Shown here piece by piece: positions 13,062-21,736 of a stretch of 64,000 nt of DNA. Source of the stretch: Thalassobius sp034670005 (GTDB lineage: Bacteria; Pseudomonadota; Alphaproteobacteria; Rhodobacterales; Rhodobacteraceae); assembly GCF_034670005.1 (NCBI RefSeq), contig NZ_JAXMOH010000011.1, positions 62,001-126,000 of the forward strand, written 5' to 3'. A program made the position numbers and the translations under genes. Position 1 is the first letter of the stretch, and the number at the start of each line of letters is the position of its first letter. The notes beneath the pieces are model-generated. The model saw only the letters and a list, made by a program, of their open reading frames with translations. It was not told the origin of the DNA and searched no databases.

Positions 13062-15461
13062 TCAGCCACGCAGCGCCCCGCCGGTGGCCTTGCTGACCTT
13101 CTCGACGATCTTGGCCGCGACAGCCTCAATGTCCTTTTCCTTCAGCGTCGTTTGTGTCGGCTGCAACCGCACGGTGATGGCAATGGATTTCTTGCCCTCG
13201 CCCAAGCTGCCGCCGATGAACTGGTCAAACACCCGGACCGCTTCGATCAGGGACTTATCGGCCCCGGCGGCGGCATTGACCAAAGTCAGCACCTCGACTT
13301 TTTCATCGACCACGAAGGCGAAATCGCGTTCCACCGCCTGCAGATCGCGCAGCTCCAGTGCCGGGCGCGTGGCCGCTTTCTTCTTCGGCAGCGGCACCTC
13401 TTCGGGCCAGATCGTGAAGGCCACGGCAGGTCCTTTCACATCCATCTCGGCCAGAACCTTGGGATGCAATTCGCCAAAGACACCCAGCACCTTTTTCGGT
13501 CCCAGACAGATTTGGCCATGGCGGCCCGGATGCCACCAGCCTTCACCGTTCCGCAACACCTGCACCTTGGCGGGGGCCCCGATGGCGGCCAGAACCGCCT
13601 CGGCATCGGCCTTAGCGTCATAAACATCGACCACCCGCGATGCGACATGCACATCCTTCGGCCCGGTGCGCCCAACCAGCAGGCCGCTGACCTGCAACCG
13701 CTGCTCGCCCGGTTCGCCACCGACAAAGGCCGGACCGCATTCGAACAAGGCCAGATCGTGGAACCCACGTGCCTGATTGCGCGCCGCCGCCTGCAACAGC
13801 CCGGGCAACAGGTCGGGGCGCATATGGCTCATCTCGCTGGAAATCGGGTTATCCAGCATCGTCGCATCCGTCCCGCCGCCGAACAGCATGGCCGAGGCCT
13901 TGTCGATGAAGGAATAGGTCACGCATTCATTATAACCCAGCTGCGCTGCCGTGCGCCGCGCCATCTGTTCGCGCACCTGTATCGGCGACAGGATCGGGCG
14001 CGGAACCCCGACCGAAGGCCGCGCCAGCGGCTTGGGTTCCAGCTTGGTCAGCGACGCAATCCGCGCCACCTCCTCGACCAGGTCGGCCGGCCCCTGCACA
14101 TCGGGGCGCCAGCTGGGCACGTGCGCCAGATTGCCTTCCATCCGGAAACCCAGCTTGGTCAGGGTCTGACGCTGTTCGGATTCGGCGATATCCATACCGA
14201 CCAGCGACACGACCCGGCCCGCATTCAGGGTATAGGCCCGCGCCACATCCGGCACAGCCCCCGCCACCACCACATCCGACGCTTCGCCGCCGCACAGATC
14301 AAGGATCATCTGCGCCGCGTCTTCCATTGCCTGCATGTTATAGGCCGGATCAATGCCGCGTTCATTGCGATAGCGCGCGTCGGTGTTGATCTTCAGTGCG
14401 CGGCCGGTCTTGGCGATCTGGATCGGGTCCCAGACGGCAGCTTCCAGAAACACATCGACCGTGTCCAGGGTACAGCCAGACGCCAATCCGCCCATGATGC
14501 CACCGATGGATTCGATACCATTGTCATCGGAAATCACCACCGCATCTTCGGGGAAACTGTATTCCTTCTCGTCCAGACCAATCAGGGTTTCGCCGCCCTT
14601 GGTGCGATGCACATGCAGGTCGCCCTTGACCTTGCCCGCGTCGAACACGTGCAGCGGCCGGTTGCGATCATAGGTGAAGAAATTGGTCACATCGACCAGC
14701 GCCGAAATCGGCCGCAGACCGATCGCCTTCAATCGCTGTTGCAGCCAGTCCGGGCTGGGCCCGTTTTTCACGCCCCGGATCAGCCGACCTGCAAACACTT
14801 CGCAGCCGCCCTCTTGCGCGTCTTCGTCGATCACCACCTTGATCGGGCAGGAAAACTGACCGTCGATATTATGCTCGGTAACCGGCTTCAATTCGCCCAG
14901 GCCCCTTGCTGCCAGATCGCGGGCGATACCGCGCACACCCAGAGCATCGGGACGGTTTGGCGTGATGGCGATGTCGATCACCGGATCGACTTTCACCGGA
15001 TCGTTCTGGGCCAGCCAGTCGATGAATTTCTGCCCCACCTCGCCCGAAGGCAGTTCGATGATGCCGTTATGTTCGTCCGACAGCTCCAGTTCGCGTTCCG
15101 ACGCCATCATGCCGTGGCTTTCGACGCCGCGGATGTTGCCGACGCTCAGGCTCACGTCGATGCCGGGCACGTAATCGCCGGGCTTGCACAGGACCACGGT
15201 GATGCCTTCGCGCGCGTTCGGCGCGCCGCAGACGATCTGCTTGTCGCCCTCGTCGGTTTCCACCGTGCAGACGCGCAGACGGTCGGCATCGGGGTGCTGT
15301 TCGGCGTGCTTGACCTTGGCCAAGGTGAAGGAGGCCAGTTTCGAGGCCGGATCTTCGACCCCTTCCACTTCCAGACCCAGATCGGTCAGGGCGTAGAGAA
15401 TTTCGTCCAGAGACGCCTCAGTTTCGAGGTGTTCTTTCAGCCAAGAAAGGGTGAATTTCAT
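13062..15461 (-). CDS. pheT: Phenylalanine--tRNA ligase subunit beta
   Basis: Beta subunit of the heterotetrameric phenylalanyl-tRNA synthetase, carrying tRNA-binding and editing functions. The 799-aa product starts at the ATG at 15459-15461 (MKFTLSWLKEHL), the family start. Domains in order: N-terminal region, EMAP/OB-fold tRNA-binding domain (about residues 40-150), B3/B4 editing domain with RNERGIDPAYNM further on, B5 domain, and the C-terminal ferredoxin-like anticodon-binding domain. It is separated from pheS by an ASCH-domain gene. Confidence 0.96.
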   Translation of the reverse strand: MKFTLSWLKEHLETEASLDEILYALTDLGLEVEGVEDPASKLASFTLAKVKHAEQHPDADRLRVCTVETDEGDKQIVCGAPNAREGITVVLCKPGDYVPGIDVSLSVGNIRGVESHGMMASERELELSDEHNGIIELPSGEVGQKFIDWLAQNDPVKVDPVIDIAITPNRPDALGVRGIARDLAARGLGELKPVTEHNIDGQFSCPIKVVIDEDAQEGGCEVFAGRLIRGVKNGPSPDWLQQRLKAIGLRPISALVDVTNFFTYDRNRPLHVFDAGKVKGDLHVHRTKGGETLIGLDEKEYSFPEDAVVISDDNGIESIGGIMGGLASGCTLDTVDVFLEAAVWDPIQIAKTGRALKINTDARYRNERGIDPAYNMQAMEDAAQMILDLCGGEASDVVVAGAVPDVARAYTLNAGRVVSLVGMDIAESEQRQTLTKLGFRMEGNLAHVPSWRPDVQGPADLVEEVARIASLTKLEPKPLARPSVGVPRPILSPIQVREQMARRTAAQLGYNECVTYSFIDKASAMLFGGGTDATMLDNPISSEMSHMRPDLLPGLLQAAARNQARGFHDLALFECGPAFVGGEPGEQRLQVSGLLVGRTGPKDVHVASRVVDVYDAKADAEAVLAAIGAPAKVQVLRNGEGWWHPGRHGQICLGPKKVLGVFGELHPKVLAEMDVKGPAVAFTIWPEEVPLPKKKAATRPALELRDLQAVERDFAFVVDEKVEVLTLVNAAAGADKSLIEAVRVFDQFIGGSLGEGKKSIAITVRLQPTQTTLKEKDIEAVAAKIVEKVSKATGGALRG

Positions 15462-15485
15462 TTTTATGTCCTCCAAAGGCACCGC

Positions 15486-15908
15486 TCAGCGGTCTGCCAA
15501 ATCCTCAACCAGTTCGAATGTTTCGAACACCAGCATCATTTCGTTGTCAAAGCGGCCCTCACCCCTGAAAGCGACTTCATGCCGCTTACGCCAAGCATCA
15601 AGCGTATCGTCTTCGCCTTCGGTTAAAGCCAACGCTTCGGTGATGTCGCAAAATCGGGTATTCTGAACCGATATGGTGCGGATGATCAGGGCAGGTGTGC
15701 CGTCCCAATTGGCGGCAATGTCGTGACGGCCCACTTTAGGCAATGCTTCGGGATCATCGTCGAAATCAGCCAAAGCCGCACAATTCGCGGTTTTCTTACC
15801 AGCACGCACCAACGCCAGCAAAGCGTCAGACTGGACCTTGTCATCGCTGAACGTAAACGTTCCCGCCCCTGGAAAGGTAACTTGCAGGTCTTCCATTTCG
15901 TCAATCAT
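15486..15908 (-). CDS. ASCH domain-containing protein
   Basis: A 140-aa protein with an ASCH (PUA-like) fold, proposed on structural grounds to bind RNA or modified bases. Supporting segments are FSDDKVQSDALLALVRAGKKTAN near the N-terminus, where ASCH proteins have the conserved Gly-Lys-Lys-Thr, and PALIIRTISVQN followed by an acidic RF(C/D)DIT-like strand. It lies inside the pheS-pheT operon, 24 nt before pheT and 90 nt after pheS, on the same strand. An alternative start is the ATG four codons downstream. The function is unknown; co-transcription hints at a translation-linked role. Confidence 0.75.
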   Translation of the reverse strand: MIDEMEDLQVTFPGAGTFTFSDDKVQSDALLALVRAGKKTANCAALADFDDDPEALPKVGRHDIAANWDGTPALIIRTISVQNTRFCDITEALALTEGEDDTLDAWRKRHEVAFRGEGRFDNEMMLVFETFELVEDLADR

Positions 15909-15998
15909 TGCTTAATCCCCAATCGCAGAGTCGGCGCATCAATTCCGTTGGGCAACAGGCTGCCGTCGCGACCGCCCTGCAAGAGACGGTCAGGTGGA

Positions 15999-17072
15999 TC
16001 ACCTGCTCAGCCCCCCATGCAGGGTCGGCACGTCAAGCGACGCGAACCCGTAATGGCGCAGCCAGCGCAGATCGCTGTCGAAGAACGCCCGCAGGTCGGG
16101 GATGCCGTATTTCAGCATCGCCAGACGGTCGATCCCCATGCCGAAGGCAAAGCCCTGCCATTCGTCCGGGTTCACGCCTGCGGCCTGCAGAACATTCGGA
16201 TGCACCATGCCCGATCCCAGAACCTCCATCCAGTCGTCGCCTTCGCCGATCTTCAGCTGACCATCGACCCAGCTGCACTGAATATCGACCTCGGCCGAGG
16301 GTTCGGTGAAGGGGAAATGCGACGCGCGGAAACGGGTCTTGATGCCGTCGATTTCGAAAAACGCGGCAAAGAATTCCTCCAGCACCCATTTCAGGTTGGC
16401 CATCGAAATGTCGCGGTCGATGGCCAATCCTTCGACCTGATGGAACATCGGCGTGTGGGTCTGGTCATAGTCGGAACGATACACCCGGCCCGGCGCGATC
16501 ACGCGGATCGGCGCGCCCTGCTTTTCCATCGCGCGGGTCTGCACCGGCGAGGTATGGGTGCGCAGCACGTGCGGCGGGCGGTCGTCGCCTGCGTCCCGGT
16601 GCATGTAAAACGTATCGAATTCCTGCCGCGCGGGGTGATGCGGCGGGATGTTCAGGCTGTCGAAATTGTACCAGTCAGTTTCGATCTGCGGACCCTCGGC
16701 CACGGCGAAGCCCAGATTGGCGAAGATCGCGGCGATTTCTTCGCTGACCTGGCTGACGGGGTGGATTGTGCCGTGACGGTCGCCGCGCCCCGGCAGGGTC
16801 ACGTCCAGCCATTCGGTGCGCAGCCGTTCATCCAGCGCGGCATCGGCCAGCGCGGATTTTTTCGCCGCCAGCGCCGAATTGATTTCATCCTTCAGCGCGT
16901 TCAGCGCGGGACCGGCCACCTGGCGCTCTTCCGGGCTCATCTTGCCCAGCGCACGCATTCTCAGGCTCACTTCGCCCTTTTTGCCCACCGCCTGCAGGCG
17001 CAGTTCCTCCAGCGTGGCTTCATCGCCTGCATCGGCGATGGCGCTGAGGTATTTCTGTTTCAGATCGTCCAT
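15999..17072 (-). CDS. pheS: Phenylalanine--tRNA ligase subunit alpha
   Basis: Catalytic subunit of phenylalanyl-tRNA synthetase, which activates Phe with ATP and charges tRNA-Phe. The 357-aa product has the N-terminal coiled-coil tRNA-binding arm (residues about 1-90) and the class II core: motif 2 around FKVYRSD-type GRVYRSDYDQTHTPMFHQVEG and motif 3 FGMGIDRLAMLKYGI near the C-terminus. It is downstream of rpmI-rplT, the widely conserved arrangement. Confidence 0.97.
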   Translation of the reverse strand: MDDLKQKYLSAIADAGDEATLEELRLQAVGKKGEVSLRMRALGKMSPEERQVAGPALNALKDEINSALAAKKSALADAALDERLRTEWLDVTLPGRGDRHGTIHPVSQVSEEIAAIFANLGFAVAEGPQIETDWYNFDSLNIPPHHPARQEFDTFYMHRDAGDDRPPHVLRTHTSPVQTRAMEKQGAPIRVIAPGRVYRSDYDQTHTPMFHQVEGLAIDRDISMANLKWVLEEFFAAFFEIDGIKTRFRASHFPFTEPSAEVDIQCSWVDGQLKIGEGDDWMEVLGSGMVHPNVLQAAGVNPDEWQGFAFGMGIDRLAMLKYGIPDLRAFFDSDLRWLRHYGFASLDVPTLHGGLSR

Positions 17073-17125
17073 CCGACCCCTCCAATTCCGTTAAGCCTCT
17101 GCTACCCAGCGCGGGCCCAAAACGC

Positions 17126-17162
17126 AAGAAGCCGCGAGACCCGATAAGGTCCGCGGCTTCTT
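17126..17162 (-). terminator. Intrinsic terminator after rplT
   Basis: A perfect 11-bp stem (arms 17126-17136 and 17152-17162), with further pairing inside the loop, starts 24 nt after the rplT stop. On the minus strand it is followed by GCGTTTTGGG. It should separate rpmI-rplT from pheS, so pheS probably has its own start or depends on read-through. Confidence 0.75.
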
Positions 17163-17185
17163 TAATCTTGATCCCAGTGTGGGAT

Positions 17186-17548
17186 TTACGCGAGCGCGGC
17201 CTTCGCCTTTTCGACGATGGCGCCAAACGCTTCGGGTTCATGCACGGCCAGATCGGCCAGAACCTTACGGTCAACTTCGATGCCAGCCAGGCCCAGACCG
17301 TTGATGAAACGCGAATAGGTCAGCGCTTCGTCATGGCTGCGAACTGCGGCATTGATCCGCTGAATCCACAATGCGCGGAAATTACGCTTGCGGTTCTTAC
17401 GGTCGCGGGTTGCGTATTGATTCGCCTTGTCGACGGCCTGACGGGCGACCTTGAAGGTATTCTTGCGGCGGCCATAGTAACCCTTGGCTGCCTTGATGAC
17501 CTTCTTGTGACGGGCGTGAGTTGTGGTACCACCTTTAACGCGGGACAT
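17186..17548 (-). CDS. rplT: 50S ribosomal protein L20
   Basis: Early-assembly protein of the large subunit. The 120-aa product begins MSRVKGGTTTHARHKKVIK and contains GYYGRRKNTFKVARQAVDKA and NFRALWIQRINAA, all diagnostic of L20. The gene starts 15 nt after rpmI and is co-transcribed with it. In other bacteria L20 represses this operon; I could not identify its mRNA target here. Confidence 0.97.
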   Translation of the reverse strand: MSRVKGGTTTHARHKKVIKAAKGYYGRRKNTFKVARQAVDKANQYATRDRKNRKRNFRALWIQRINAAVRSHDEALTYSRFINGLGLAGIEVDRKVLADLAVHEPEAFGAIVEKAKAALA

Positions 17549-17563
17549 ATCAGCTCTCCTCTC

Positions 17564-17764
17564 TTAGCGGTCGTAGGGCATGAAGCCCTTGACGATTTTG
17601 GCGTCGGGAGCCGACAGCGTGGTGTTGCCGCGTGCGTCGCGGATGAATTTCTTGGTGCGCTTGATCATGCCGTGGCGTTTGCCGGCCTGACCCCCCATGA
17701 CCTTACCGGTCGCGGTCACCTTGAAGCGCTTCTTGGCGCTCGACTTCGTCTTCATCTTGGGCAT
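17564..17764 (-). CDS. rpmI: 50S ribosomal protein L35
   Basis: Small basic protein of the large ribosomal subunit, 66 aa, with the signature MPKMKTKSSAKKRFK at the N-terminus and KRHGMIKRTKKFIRDARG in the middle. It is the first gene of rpmI-rplT; infC is not adjacent within the window, since the next upstream gene encodes a small membrane protein. Confidence 0.97.
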   Translation of the reverse strand: MPKMKTKSSAKKRFKVTATGKVMGGQAGKRHGMIKRTKKFIRDARGNTTLSAPDAKIVKGFMPYDR

Positions 17765-17876
17765 TTTCGTCTCCTTGTCTATTCAACGATTACACGCGAC
17801 TCGGCATGCCACTATCGGCCGGCCGCGCAGACAGGCCGCCCCTTTACGAAGGAACCGCCGCGATTGCAAGCATAAT

Positions 17877-18101
17877 TCAGTTCAAGATACGTCCGACCAC
17901 TCGGATATAGGCCATCGGAATATCGGTAAGGTCAACGCCATCCGCTTTGAGCACATAAGCATAGACCGTCAAGGCCATGCCCAGCAGGAAGCTCAGTATC
18001 GGCACGCGCGGCATCAGGCCATCGCTCCAGGCTGATACCATCGACGGGATGGAAAACCCCGCGACGGTCACTCCAATGACAAGTATGAGATCGGAATCCA
18101 T
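17877..18101 (-). CDS. Small conserved membrane protein of unknown function
   Basis: A 74-aa protein starting MDSDLILVIGVTVAGFSIPS. I chose the ATG at 18099-18101 because GGAGAAGG stands ideally upstream; a GTG four codons earlier is the alternative. Two hydrophobic stretches (about residues 4-22 and 33-52) suggest two membrane segments with a short connecting loop containing a Trp-Ser-Asp-Gly turn. It lies 29 nt downstream of pyk on the same strand and is probably co-transcribed with it. I do not recognise a function. Confidence 0.65.
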   Translation of the reverse strand: MDSDLILVIGVTVAGFSIPSMVSAWSDGLMPRVPILSFLLGMALTVYAYVLKADGVDLTDIPMAYIRVVGRILN

Positions 18102-18130
18102 CGCCTTCTCCACGCCTCTATCGGAAAAGG

Positions 18131-19579
18131 TTACTCCGGGTCGGTGGCATAGATCAAATGTTCCGCGCAGGGCGCAACACGCAAAATGTTCGTGGTGCCG
18201 GGCACGTTGAAGGGAACACCAGCGGTAACGAGGATCTGATCTTCTTCACCGGCATAGCCGCCCATCCTCGCGGCGCGCGCCGAATTGACCACCGCCTGCT
18301 TGAACCGGTCGACGGGTTCTTTGATGACCACGCAATCGGTGCCCCAGGTCAGAGCCAGGCACCGCGCGGTGTCGCGCAAGGGCGTCATCGCGATGATCGG
18401 CACCCTCGGCCGTTCGCGCGCCACCAGCGCAGCGGTGGTACCCGATTGGGTAAAACAGCAGATGGCCTTGATATGGGTGGTTTCAGCTATTTCACGGGCG
18501 GCGGCAACGATGCCGTCGGCAACGGTTTTGCGATCCGCCGACCGCGACGCGTCGATGACATCGCGATAGGTCTCGTCGCTTTCGACCTCGATGGCGATAT
18601 CGTTCATCATGGTGACCGCTTCGACCGGGAATTCACCCGCCGCCGATTCCGCGCTCAACATGATCGCGTCGGTCCCTTCATAAATCGCATTGGCCACGTC
18701 GGACACTTCGGCCCGCGTTGGCATAGGCGATTCAATCATCGATTCCAACATCTGGGTGGCGACGATCACCGGCTTGGCCACTTTACGACATTTGCGGATC
18801 AGTTGCTTCTGGATCGACGGCACGTTCTGCACCGGCAATTCCACGCCCAGATCGCCGCGCGCCACCATTACCCCGTCGCTGACATCAAGGATCGCATCAA
18901 AATCTTTCACCGCCGCCGGTTTTTCGATCTTCGACAGGATCGAGGCCCGGCCATTGGCCAGTTGCCGCGCTTCCCAGACATCCTCGGGCCGCTGAACGAA
19001 GCTCAACGCCAGCCAGTCCACCCCAAGCTGACAGACAAATTCGAGATCCTTGCGATCCTTGTCCGACAGCGCCGCCAGCGGCAGAACCACGTCGGGTACA
19101 TTGACCCCTTTCCGGTTCGAAATCATGCCGCCATTGATCACTTCGCATTCGGCGAAATCGGTCCCGCAATCGGTCACCCGCAACCGGATCTTGCCGTCGT
19201 TGACCAGCAGGCCCGCCCCGACTTCGAGTGCGGCAAAAATCTCCGGATGCGGCAGGCAGACCCGGTTCACATCGCCCGGTGCCGGGTCCAGATCCAAACG
19301 GAAGGACGCGCCGTTTTCCAATATCTCTTCGTTTTTGGCAAAAACCCCAACACGCAGCTTGGGTCCCTGCAGATCGGCCAGAATGCCGATCGGATTGTCC
19401 AGATCGCTTTCGACCTGACGAATCATCGCATGGCGTTCGCGGATCTCATCGTGGCTGCCATGGCTCATATTCAGCCGAAACACATCTGCACCGGCTTCGT
19501 GCAATTTGCGGATCATTGCATAATCGTTCGAAGCCGGCCCAAGTGTCGCCACGATCTTAACATTGCGAAAGCGTCTCAT
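18131..19579 (-). CDS. pyk: Pyruvate kinase
   Basis: Converts phosphoenolpyruvate and ADP to pyruvate and ATP. The 482-aa product begins MRRFRNVKIVATLGPASND. It has the PK barrel signature region with VARGDLGVELP, the substrate-binding KIEKPAAVKDFD, and the metal/ATP segment VIVATQMLESMIESPMPTRAEVSDVANA, followed by the C-terminal domain. AGGAGACGGA stands directly upstream of the ATG. Length is normal. Confidence 0.96.
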   Translation of the reverse strand: MRRFRNVKIVATLGPASNDYAMIRKLHEAGADVFRLNMSHGSHDEIRERHAMIRQVESDLDNPIGILADLQGPKLRVGVFAKNEEILENGASFRLDLDPAPGDVNRVCLPHPEIFAALEVGAGLLVNDGKIRLRVTDCGTDFAECEVINGGMISNRKGVNVPDVVLPLAALSDKDRKDLEFVCQLGVDWLALSFVQRPEDVWEARQLANGRASILSKIEKPAAVKDFDAILDVSDGVMVARGDLGVELPVQNVPSIQKQLIRKCRKVAKPVIVATQMLESMIESPMPTRAEVSDVANAIYEGTDAIMLSAESAAGEFPVEAVTMMNDIAIEVESDETYRDVIDASRSADRKTVADGIVAAAREIAETTHIKAICCFTQSGTTAALVARERPRVPIIAMTPLRDTARCLALTWGTDCVVIKEPVDRFKQAVVNSARAARMGGYAGEEDQILVTAGVPFNVPGTTNILRVAPCAEHLIYATDPE

Positions 19580-19697
19580 TCCGTCTCCTAGCTGCGTCAG
19601 AACGTGTTACCGCTAACTTATAGCGATTGTGGCGATACAGACAATTCCCATTTGTAGCATTCTGCCGTACAGGGGCATGAAAGGAAGTGAAACTTTC

Positions 19698-20438
19698 ATG
19701 ACTTATGAACCTTATCGCATAATCGGGGCGGATCGCCCCTCACGCTGGTTGATCACCTGCGACCACGCCGCCAATACGGTGCCGCCCTTTGTCAACGACG
19801 GCCAGTTGGGTCTGGCCCGGGGCGACATGGAACGCCACATTGCCTATGATGTCGGCGCAGCCGGACTGGCCGAAGCACTGGCCGAAGCAATGAACGCGCC
19901 CGCCATCCTGTCGAACTTTTCCCGGCTGGTGATCGACCCCAACCGGGGCGAAGACGATCCGACCCTGCTGATGAAGCTTTATGACGGCACCATCATACCG
20001 GCCAATCGCCATGCCGGTCCGGACGAACTGGAACGCCGATTGAATGCCTGCTATCGCCCCTATCACACCGCGCTGGCAGAACTGGCCGCGCGGCGGGACG
20101 ACACCGTCATCGTGTCTGTGCACAGCTTCACCCGGCAATTGCAGGGGCGCGAACCGCGACCCTGGCATATCGGCCTGCTATATGCCTCCGATACCCGGCT
20201 GGCCAAACCGATGTTGCGGCTGCTGCGCGATGAAAAGGATCTTTGCGTCGGGGAAAATGAACCCTATGGCGGTCACCTACCGGGGGACGCGATTGCCCGT
20301 CACGCGATTGCCTATCAGCGGCCCAACGTCCTGATCGAACTGCGCAACGACCTGATCGAAACCAAAGACCATCAGGGCGAGTGGGGTAATCGGCTGGCAC
20401 CGATCATGGAGCAGGCGCTTAAACAGTCGGGAGCCTGA
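19698..20438 (+). CDS. N-formylglutamate amidohydrolase family protein
   Basis: A 246-aa hydrolase of the N-formylglutamate deformylase/HutG-type family (FGase). Seen are the N-terminal LITCDHAANTVP, VSVHSFTRQ and the later ENEPYGGHLPGDAIARHA and VLIELRND motifs, which hold the candidate metal and substrate residues. I chose the ATG at 19698 because AAGGAAG lies upstream and the earlier in-frame ATGs have no site. It is divergent from pyk. No other histidine-degradation gene is nearby, so the true amide substrate is open. Confidence 0.85.
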   Translation: MTYEPYRIIGADRPSRWLITCDHAANTVPPFVNDGQLGLARGDMERHIAYDVGAAGLAEALAEAMNAPAILSNFSRLVIDPNRGEDDPTLLMKLYDGTIIPANRHAGPDELERRLNACYRPYHTALAELAARRDDTVIVSVHSFTRQLQGREPRPWHIGLLYASDTRLAKPMLRLLRDEKDLCVGENEPYGGHLPGDAIARHAIAYQRPNVLIELRNDLIETKDHQGEWGNRLAPIMEQALKQSGA

Positions 20439-20444
20439 AAAACC

Positions 20445-20462
20445 CTAGTGCAACAGCACTAG
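20445..20462 (+). terminator. Hairpin after the amidohydrolase gene
   Basis: A 7-bp perfect stem (CTAGTGC/GCACTAG) with a four-base loop begins 6 nt after the stop codon. There is no U-tract on either strand. It lies between two convergent genes and may reduce read-through in both directions. Confidence 0.35.
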
Positions 20463-20540
20463 AATCGCGCCCATCCGGACCGTAAGCGCGAAACGCAGCC
20501 GGATGGCATCCAACCTGTTGCGGGCCTGCTCCCGATCCAT
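20445..20540 (-). CDS. Possible 31-aa small membrane-associated protein
   Basis: A short minus-strand frame from the ATG at 20538-20540 encodes MDREQARNRLDAIRLRFALT and then a hydrophobic end VRMGAILVLLH. The charged first half could form an amphipathic helix and the end a membrane anchor. A weak AGGGCG lies about 6 nt upstream. It sits in a 219-nt convergent intergenic interval and overlaps the hairpin above. It could be a chance frame; nothing but its composition supports it. Confidence 0.2.
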   Translation of the reverse strand: MDREQARNRLDAIRLRFALTVRMGAILVLLH

Positions 20541-20657
20541 CGTCGCCCTGCAGGGGGCTCACCCAAAATAGAATAATCGCCCGCAGGAAGCGAACTCACA
20601 AATTTGAACACAATACAAACGCTCGCCGCACCAAGATCGATTTGTTCAAACGGGAAG

Positions 20658-21491
20658 TTACTGCCCCGATGACGGTTCTGTCGTTTCCCCGACTTCGCCG
20701 ATCCAAACCTCGAAATTTTTAAGTTCGTGCTGACCGAAACTGTGGGTCAACGGTACATCAGCCGCATCACGCCCACGCGCGATCAGGACGCGGCCAAGCC
20801 GGGCGTCGTTGTTGCGCGGATCGAACACCCACCATTTCCCACCGAGATATACTTCCATCCAGGCTGCAAAATCCATCGCGCCATAGGGCGGTGGTTGCCC
20901 GATATCGCTGATATACCCTGTGCAATACCTTGTCGGGATGTTGAGACACCGACACAAGGCGACCGCAAGATGCGTGAAGTCCCGGCAAACACCGACAGCT
21001 TCATTCAGCGTTTCCACGGCTGTCCGGGTCGGTCGCGAATTTTCATAGCCGAACCGGACATGATTGTGGACGAAGTCGCAAACCGCCTGAACCCGCGGCC
21101 AACCAAGAGGTTCGTGATTGAAACGGTTCCATGCGAAATCCGAAAGGACGTCGCTTTCGCAGTAACGGCTCGGCAGCAGAAAAGGCAGCACCTCGCTTGG
21201 AAGCTGATCAACCGGTTGCTGCTCGGCTGACAGATCAATCGGGTCGGGTAGTCCGGAATCTTTGATAATCCCGTCGGTCGAGACCGTCATCATGCCCGGA
21301 GGCGCCACCAATCGGTTGCACCAATTTCCAAAGCTATCCCGATAGGCCTCTATCTCGACCGGTGGATCGGTCATCAACAGATCCGGCCGGACAAGATCGC
21401 TGGCGCGTGAATAATGAACGTTTAGCAGTAATATCATAGGGGTCGGTTGCGGAAGCCAGAAAGACAGTCGGCATCCCAGTTGCATACGCAT
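20658..21491 (-). CDS. Transglutaminase-like family protein
   Basis: A 277-aa protein of the bacterial transglutaminase-like cysteine-protease superfamily. After an N-terminal beta-domain, the core has the candidate nucleophile Cys169 in AVGVCRDFTHLAVALCR and Asp224 in WWVFDPRNN. The position where the catalytic His of the triad is expected (before AW) is Ala209 (MDFAAWMEVYLGG). From memory, relatives in this subgroup also have a small residue there, so this is probably subfamily character, not a local mutation. The target is unknown, and it is convergent with the amidohydrolase gene. Confidence 0.8.
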   Translation of the reverse strand: MRMQLGCRLSFWLPQPTPMILLLNVHYSRASDLVRPDLLMTDPPVEIEAYRDSFGNWCNRLVAPPGMMTVSTDGIIKDSGLPDPIDLSAEQQPVDQLPSEVLPFLLPSRYCESDVLSDFAWNRFNHEPLGWPRVQAVCDFVHNHVRFGYENSRPTRTAVETLNEAVGVCRDFTHLAVALCRCLNIPTRYCTGYISDIGQPPPYGAMDFAAWMEVYLGGKWWVFDPRNNDARLGRVLIARGRDAADVPLTHSFGQHELKNFEVWIGEVGETTEPSSGQ

Positions 21492-21736
21492 TATAATGCT
21501 CCGGAAGATTGTTTTTGTTTAAAAGTCGGTGAGCTGCGCCAGAGTTCTGGCAGGGTTGCGAACATATTCGCTCGGTCTTGCGTCTGGGGTACTATAACCA
21601 TCCGGGCAAGCTTTGTCCGCATTGCCTTGCCTTAACACGAAGAGAAAACAGCCCCCCGCATTCGATCCGGTTACGAAAAGGTTGGCTGAGTGTGGGCACC
21701 GCTGCTATGCCTCGGGAAAGAAAGGAGTTCCCGACC

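Noticed and set aside
13152..15626. An 824-codon plus-strand frame
   Set aside because: It is the antisense shadow of pheT, with His/Arg/Gln-rich composition typical of a mirrored reading frame.
18158..19591. A 477-codon plus-strand frame
   Set aside because: It is antisense to pyk and shows the same mirrored composition, with no domain.
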